Made by a program: the position numbers and the translations under genes
Notes under the pieces: generated by a model
Database searches by the model: none
Told to the model about the DNA's origin: nothing
The model's input: the letters and a program-made list of their open reading frames with translations, nothing else
In this document: positions 61,348 through 64,000 of the stretch, piece by piece
Layout: every line of letters starts with the position of its first letter
How positions within the stretch are numbered: position 1 is the stretch's first letter
From: JACVRW01 sp963825345
GTDB taxonomy: Bacteria; Actinomycetota; Thermoleophilia; Solirubrobacterales; Thermoleophilaceae
Length of the DNA: 64,000 bases
Assembly (NCBI GenBank): GCA_963825345.1
Contig: CAWGSQ010000003.1
Coordinates: 91,367-155,366 of the forward strand
Direction: 5' to 3'

Positions 61348-62214
61348 GTGGCTGACGATCTCTACGCCCTGCCGCCCGGTGAGTTCACGCGTGCGCGCGA
61401 CGAGCGGGCGAAGGCGCTCCGCAAGGAGGGCAAGCGTCAGGAGGCCGATGCGGTCAAGGCCCTCCGCAAGCCGACCGTCGCGGCGTGGGCACTGAACCAG
61501 CTCGCTCAGGGGCGTCCGAAGGATGTGGAGCGGCTCGTCGCCGCGGGCGAGGAACTTCGCGCGGCGCAGGACGAACTGCTCGCCGGCGGCGACCGGAAGG
61601 CGTTCCAGGCTGCCGCCGCCCGGGAACGCGAGGAGGTCGCAAAGCTGGCGGACGCAGCCGTCGAGCTGATCGGCGAGGCCGGCGAGCGAGCGTCTGCTGC
61701 GTCGCGCGAGAAGATCGCCGAGACGCTGCACGCCGCTGCGCTTGACGAGGAAACCGCCGAGGAGCTGCGAGCAGGCCGCCTCGTGCGAGAGCGCGAGGCG
61801 ATCGGCGGGTTCGGCGGGATGGCAGCGGCAGCGTCCGGAGCCGCTCCCCGTCCAAAGCGCAGCAAGCCCGAGCGTCAGCCTCCCAAGGCACGCACCAAGA
61901 GCGGGAAAGGACCGGGCGAAGACGCCAAGCGGCGCGCTGAGGCGGAGCGTCGCGAGGCGGCCGAGCGGCGGCAGCGCCTGGCCGCCGCCCGCACCGATGA
62001 GCGGCATGCTCGGCGCGAGCTCGAGGCGGCAGCGAAGGCGACTGCGCAGGCCGAGACGCGTGCCGACGCCGCTACGGCCCACGCCGAGGAGGCGAACGCC
62101 CGCGCGAAGGTCACAGCAGACCGCCTGAAGGAGACGCGCCGGGAACAGGCGGCTGCGAAGAAGGCGCACGCGCGGGCGGAGCGCGCCCTCGCGGACGCCG
62201 AGCGCGACGCCTAA
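61348..62214 (+). CDS. Conserved actinobacterial coiled-coil protein, unknown function
   Basis: The 288-residue protein starts with LYALPPGEFTRARDERAKALRKEG and PTVAAWALNQLA (about 40), a pattern I recall from a family of unknown role in actinobacteria. The N-terminal half is helical. The second half (about 165-288) is an alanine-, arginine- and glutamate-rich coiled coil. There is no signal or membrane helix. GTG at 61348 lies 27 nt after the lipoprotein stop. Confidence 0.75.
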   Translation: MADDLYALPPGEFTRARDERAKALRKEGKRQEADAVKALRKPTVAAWALNQLAQGRPKDVERLVAAGEELRAAQDELLAGGDRKAFQAAAAREREEVAKLADAAVELIGEAGERASAASREKIAETLHAAALDEETAEELRAGRLVREREAIGGFGGMAAAASGAAPRPKRSKPERQPPKARTKSGKGPGEDAKRRAEAERREAAERRQRLAAARTDERHARRELEAAAKATAQAETRADAATAHAEEANARAKVTADRLKETRREQAAAKKAHARAERALADAERDA

Positions 62215-62234
62215 CGCGCACGCGCCGCGGCGCG

Positions 62235-62735
62235 CTAGGTCCGGTCCGTCTCGACCTCGCGCAGCGCTCCGGTCTCCGGGTTGAAGACGAAGCCGCGGAT
62301 CTGGTCGCGGGCCGGTAGCTCGAAGCTTCCTCGCAGGCGGGTGAGGCTTGCTCGGAGTGTGGCGTCCAGGTCCTCGAATGCGCCAAGGCGCCAGGCTGGG
62401 AGCACGCCGTCGTCGGCGAGCGCCTGGCCGAACTCGTCCTCCGATGCGCCGTGGAGGCCGCAGCCGTCGTGCATCACCACCACGATCTCCTGGGTGCCGA
62501 GCAGGCGCTGGGAGGCGGCGAGGGAGCGGATTGCATCGTCGGTGACGAGGCCGCCGGCGTTGCGGATGATGTGGGCATCACCGCGCTCGAGGCCGAGCAT
62601 CGGGAAGAGGTCGATGCGCGTGTCCATACACGCCAGAACGGCGACCTTGCGCCGTGGCTTCGAGTCCAGCCCGGGCACGGCGAGCTCCTCGGCCCGGGAG
62701 GCGGCTGTCTCGAGCATCTCGTCGGCGTTCGCCAT
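62235..62735 (-). CDS. Beta-class carbonic anhydrase
   Basis: The 166-residue enzyme has the beta-CA zinc site: Cys36 with the Asp38-Arg40 dyad in ACMDTR, then His89 and Cys92 in MHDGCG. It interconverts CO2 and bicarbonate. The length is typical of the short actinobacterial beta-CAs (type similar to M. tuberculosis Rv1284). ATG at 62735 is chosen; a longer open frame exists upstream. It lies 28 nt after the small gene at 62764 and may be co-transcribed with it. Confidence 0.92.
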   Translation of the reverse strand: MANADEMLETAASRAEELAVPGLDSKPRRKVAVLACMDTRIDLFPMLGLERGDAHIIRNAGGLVTDDAIRSLAASQRLLGTQEIVVVMHDGCGLHGASEDEFGQALADDGVLPAWRLGAFEDLDATLRASLTRLRGSFELPARDQIRGFVFNPETGALREVETDRT

Positions 62736-62763
62736 GCGAGCGCGGATCGTAGGGACTCGATGC

Positions 62764-63078
62764 CTAGAGCAGGCTGCCGCCCGGCGGAACGATCCAGAGC
62801 TTCTCTGCCCGTTCAACGACGGCGTCTGGCCGCAGCTCACCCACCCTTCTCACCTGCACATGCTCCATCAGGCGCCCAAGCTCGGCCCACGCCATCGCGA
62901 CGGAGCCGACCTTGGCCGTCGGCCCCCAGCCCGTGGCCGCCCTCAGCTCCGCCGCGCGCTCCTTCACCTCGTCGAGCGTCAGCTCGGCAAACGGCTTCGA
63001 GCGGCCGCCCGCGAAGACGTGCTCAGAGAGCACCCTGTCGGCGTCGGGAGGCGGGCGCGGTTCAGGGCGCGTGCTCAC
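62764..63078 (-). CDS. Conserved-looking small protein, 104 aa, unknown function
   Basis: The product is a soluble, mostly helical protein with a Pro-Arg-rich N-terminus. A central block (RSKPFAELTLDEVKERAAELRAATGWGPTAKVGSVAMAWAELGRLM) suggests a helical bundle. The GTG at 63078 overlaps the stop of the Ni/Co transporter gene by 4 nt, so it may belong to that transcript. I recognise no family. Confidence 0.6.
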   Translation of the reverse strand: MSTRPEPRPPPDADRVLSEHVFAGGRSKPFAELTLDEVKERAAELRAATGWGPTAKVGSVAMAWAELGRLMEHVQVRRVGELRPDAVVERAEKLWIVPPGGSLL

Positions 63079-63832
63079 AGCAGGTAGGGGACCGCTCCCA
63101 CGGCACCGAGGGTGTACCAGCAGCCGAAGACGAGCGTCGCGAACCCCATCGCGGGCGCGAAGGCGAGCGTGCGCCGCAGTACCGGTCCGCGGGTGATCGC
63201 GTAGCCGAACGCCGAGGACAGGGCGGCCATCGACACCGCCGTGCCGAGCGCCAGCACCACCAGCGCCGCCACCGCCTCGGCCTGTCCGGGAATCGTGGCG
63301 AGCAGCAGCAAGCCCACTCCTGCGGATCCGCCCATCCCGTGCACGAGCCCGATCCCGAACGCCTGCGCCGGCGAACGTCCGAGCCGGGCCTCGGGCCGGT
63401 GCGAGTGGTCATGCGCTCCGGGCGACTCGTGCGGGTGCAGGTGGCGATGCTCGGTGTCGCCGTGCCGGTGCTGATGAGCGTGGAAGTGGCCGCGCCGCCA
63501 GCGCACCAGCAGCCGTGCGGCGAGCAGCATGATCATCAGCCCCACGAGCGCCTCCGCCCCCCGCTGCGCTCCATCCGGGAGATACGCGTGGAACAGCACG
63601 ATCGGGAGGCCGAAGAGGGCGAGCGTCGTCGCATGCCCAATCCCCACGAGAGGCCCAGCCGTCCGGCGCGGCGAGTGCCGTCCTCGGGCTCCGAGGCGAT
63701 CAGCGTCGACACCGCGGCGAGGTGGTCGGGGTCGGAGGCGTGCCGCAGGCCGAGCAGCAGGGCCACGGCCAGCACTGCCACGAGCGCCTCGCCATGGGCC
63801 ATCTCGGCGATCCAATCGTCAAGCCCGAACAT
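63075..63832 (-). pseudogene. Nickel/cobalt transporter (NicO/NiCoT-like), frameshifted
   Basis: The N-terminal frame from ATG 63832 gives the nickel signature RHASDPDHL in helix 2 and ends in SWGLGMRR. The C-terminal frame resumes at GHATTLALFGLPIVL, followed by a His-rich cytoplasmic loop (HFHAHQHRHGD and HLHPHESPGAHDHSH) and FGIGLVHGMGGSAGVG. Adding one G at 63636-63638 (a GGG run) joins SWGLG to HATTL, so a single base is missing. It is probably a sequence error or recent mutation. It overlaps the hypF stop by 14 nt. Corrected size is about 252 residues. It would supply nickel for hydrogenase. Confidence 0.82.
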
Positions 63833-64000
63833 CGGCGCCCCCCTTCTCGGCCGCCAGGCGGGCGCCGGCTACGGCAAGCTGCCCGTAGGCGATCCCGCCG
63901 TCGTTCGGCGGGAGGCGCTCAGGCGTGAGCACACGCAGCCCGGCGTCGCCGAGCAGCGAAGCGGTTTGCCCGAGCAGGCGCCGGTTCTGGAACACGCCTC
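63819..64000 (-). CDS. hypF: HypF C-terminal end, carbamoyltransferase (cut by window)
   Basis: The minus-strand frame ending at 63819 gives the last 60 or so residues, including VFQNRRLLGQ, LRVLTPERLPPNDGGIAYGQ and VAGARLA. This is the C-terminus of HypF, which makes the carbamoyl/cyanide ligand precursor for [NiFe] hydrogenase. The bulk of the gene lies beyond 64000. The neighbouring Ni/Co transporter fits hydrogenase maturation. The ATG of that transporter lies inside this end. Confidence 0.85.
   Translation of the reverse strand, partial: GVFQNRRLLGQTASLLGDAGLRVLTPERLPPNDGGIAYGQLAVAGARLAAEKGGADVRA

Overview
The window is a dense, very GC-rich bacterial chromosome segment, roughly 70% G+C by eye. 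I see no tRNA, rRNA, CRISPR array, phage or insertion sequence in it. Three things point to an actinomycete, most likely of the Thermoleophilia/Solirubrobacterales type: the tig-clpP-clpX order, the many GTG and TTG starts, and the frequent -10 boxes of the form TANNNT placed 6-10 nt before a start codon (leaderless transcripts). The taxon is an inference. Genes are packed tightly and no gap exceeds about 300 bases.

Layout. 1-2847 (minus): tig, clpP, clpX protein quality control. 2895-7390: a 43-residue microprotein, a ZIP-like metal transporter, a LapA-like membrane protein, an M14 carboxypeptidase/amidase fusion, an RNase D homologue and an unknown protein. 7447-16125: an unknown actinobacterial family, an acyl-CoA carboxylase beta subunit, a VOC dioxygenase-like protein, a secreted LVIVD protein, a YtcJ-like amidohydrolase and two MFS exporters. 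16157-21893: two RsbW-like ATPases and a large NAD-glutamate dehydrogenase. 21890-28521: a short-chain dehydrogenase, then an amino-sugar catabolic cluster (binding protein, kinase, frameshifted nanE, DasR-type regulator, SIS isomerase/deaminase, nagA). This cluster carries two DasR-type palindromes. 28571-38425: a secreted unknown protein, a GH6-like hydrolase, an M20 peptidase, a SMARCAL1-like helicase, an ornithine cyclodeaminase-like protein, a NodIJ-type ABC exporter and type III glutamine synthetase. 38429-49377: a DHA2 exporter, a beta-helix surface protein, a RibD-C reductase, a membrane protein, a patatin, a two-component system divergent from a helical-repeat protein, and an AMP-ligase coupled to a citryl-CoA lyase-like protein. 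49326-55545: a small ORF, a cold-shock protein, a CHAT protease/Trypco1 operon, and a glycosyltransferase/FAD oxidoreductase pair. 55574-61320: a glutamine amidotransferase, a transmembrane SARP-like receptor (frameshifted) and three secreted proteins divergent from it. 61348-64000: an unknown protein, carbonic anhydrase, a small unknown protein, a frameshifted Ni/Co transporter and the hypF C-terminus.

The most unusual content is at 50018-52517. There a 108-residue Trypco1-type protein and a CHAT (caspase-like) protease, joined by a membrane helix to an extracellular beta-propeller, form a two-gene operon with a clear leaderless promoter. Six kilobases further on, a second protein has the same plan (cytosolic effector, one membrane helix, extracellular propeller), but its effector is a BTAD/SARP DNA-binding domain and it carries an extra ligand-binding domain. 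The amino-sugar regulon is also informative: a DasR-like regulator and perfect operators control a CUT2-type binding protein with no permease beside it.

Three genes (nanE, the SARP receptor and the Ni/Co transporter) carry single-base frameshifts, and one (the AMP-ligase) lacks a standard start codon. Four damaged reading frames in 64 kb raise the possibility of sequence errors. Five convergent gene pairs end on one shared CTAG, so both stop codons lie in the same four bases.
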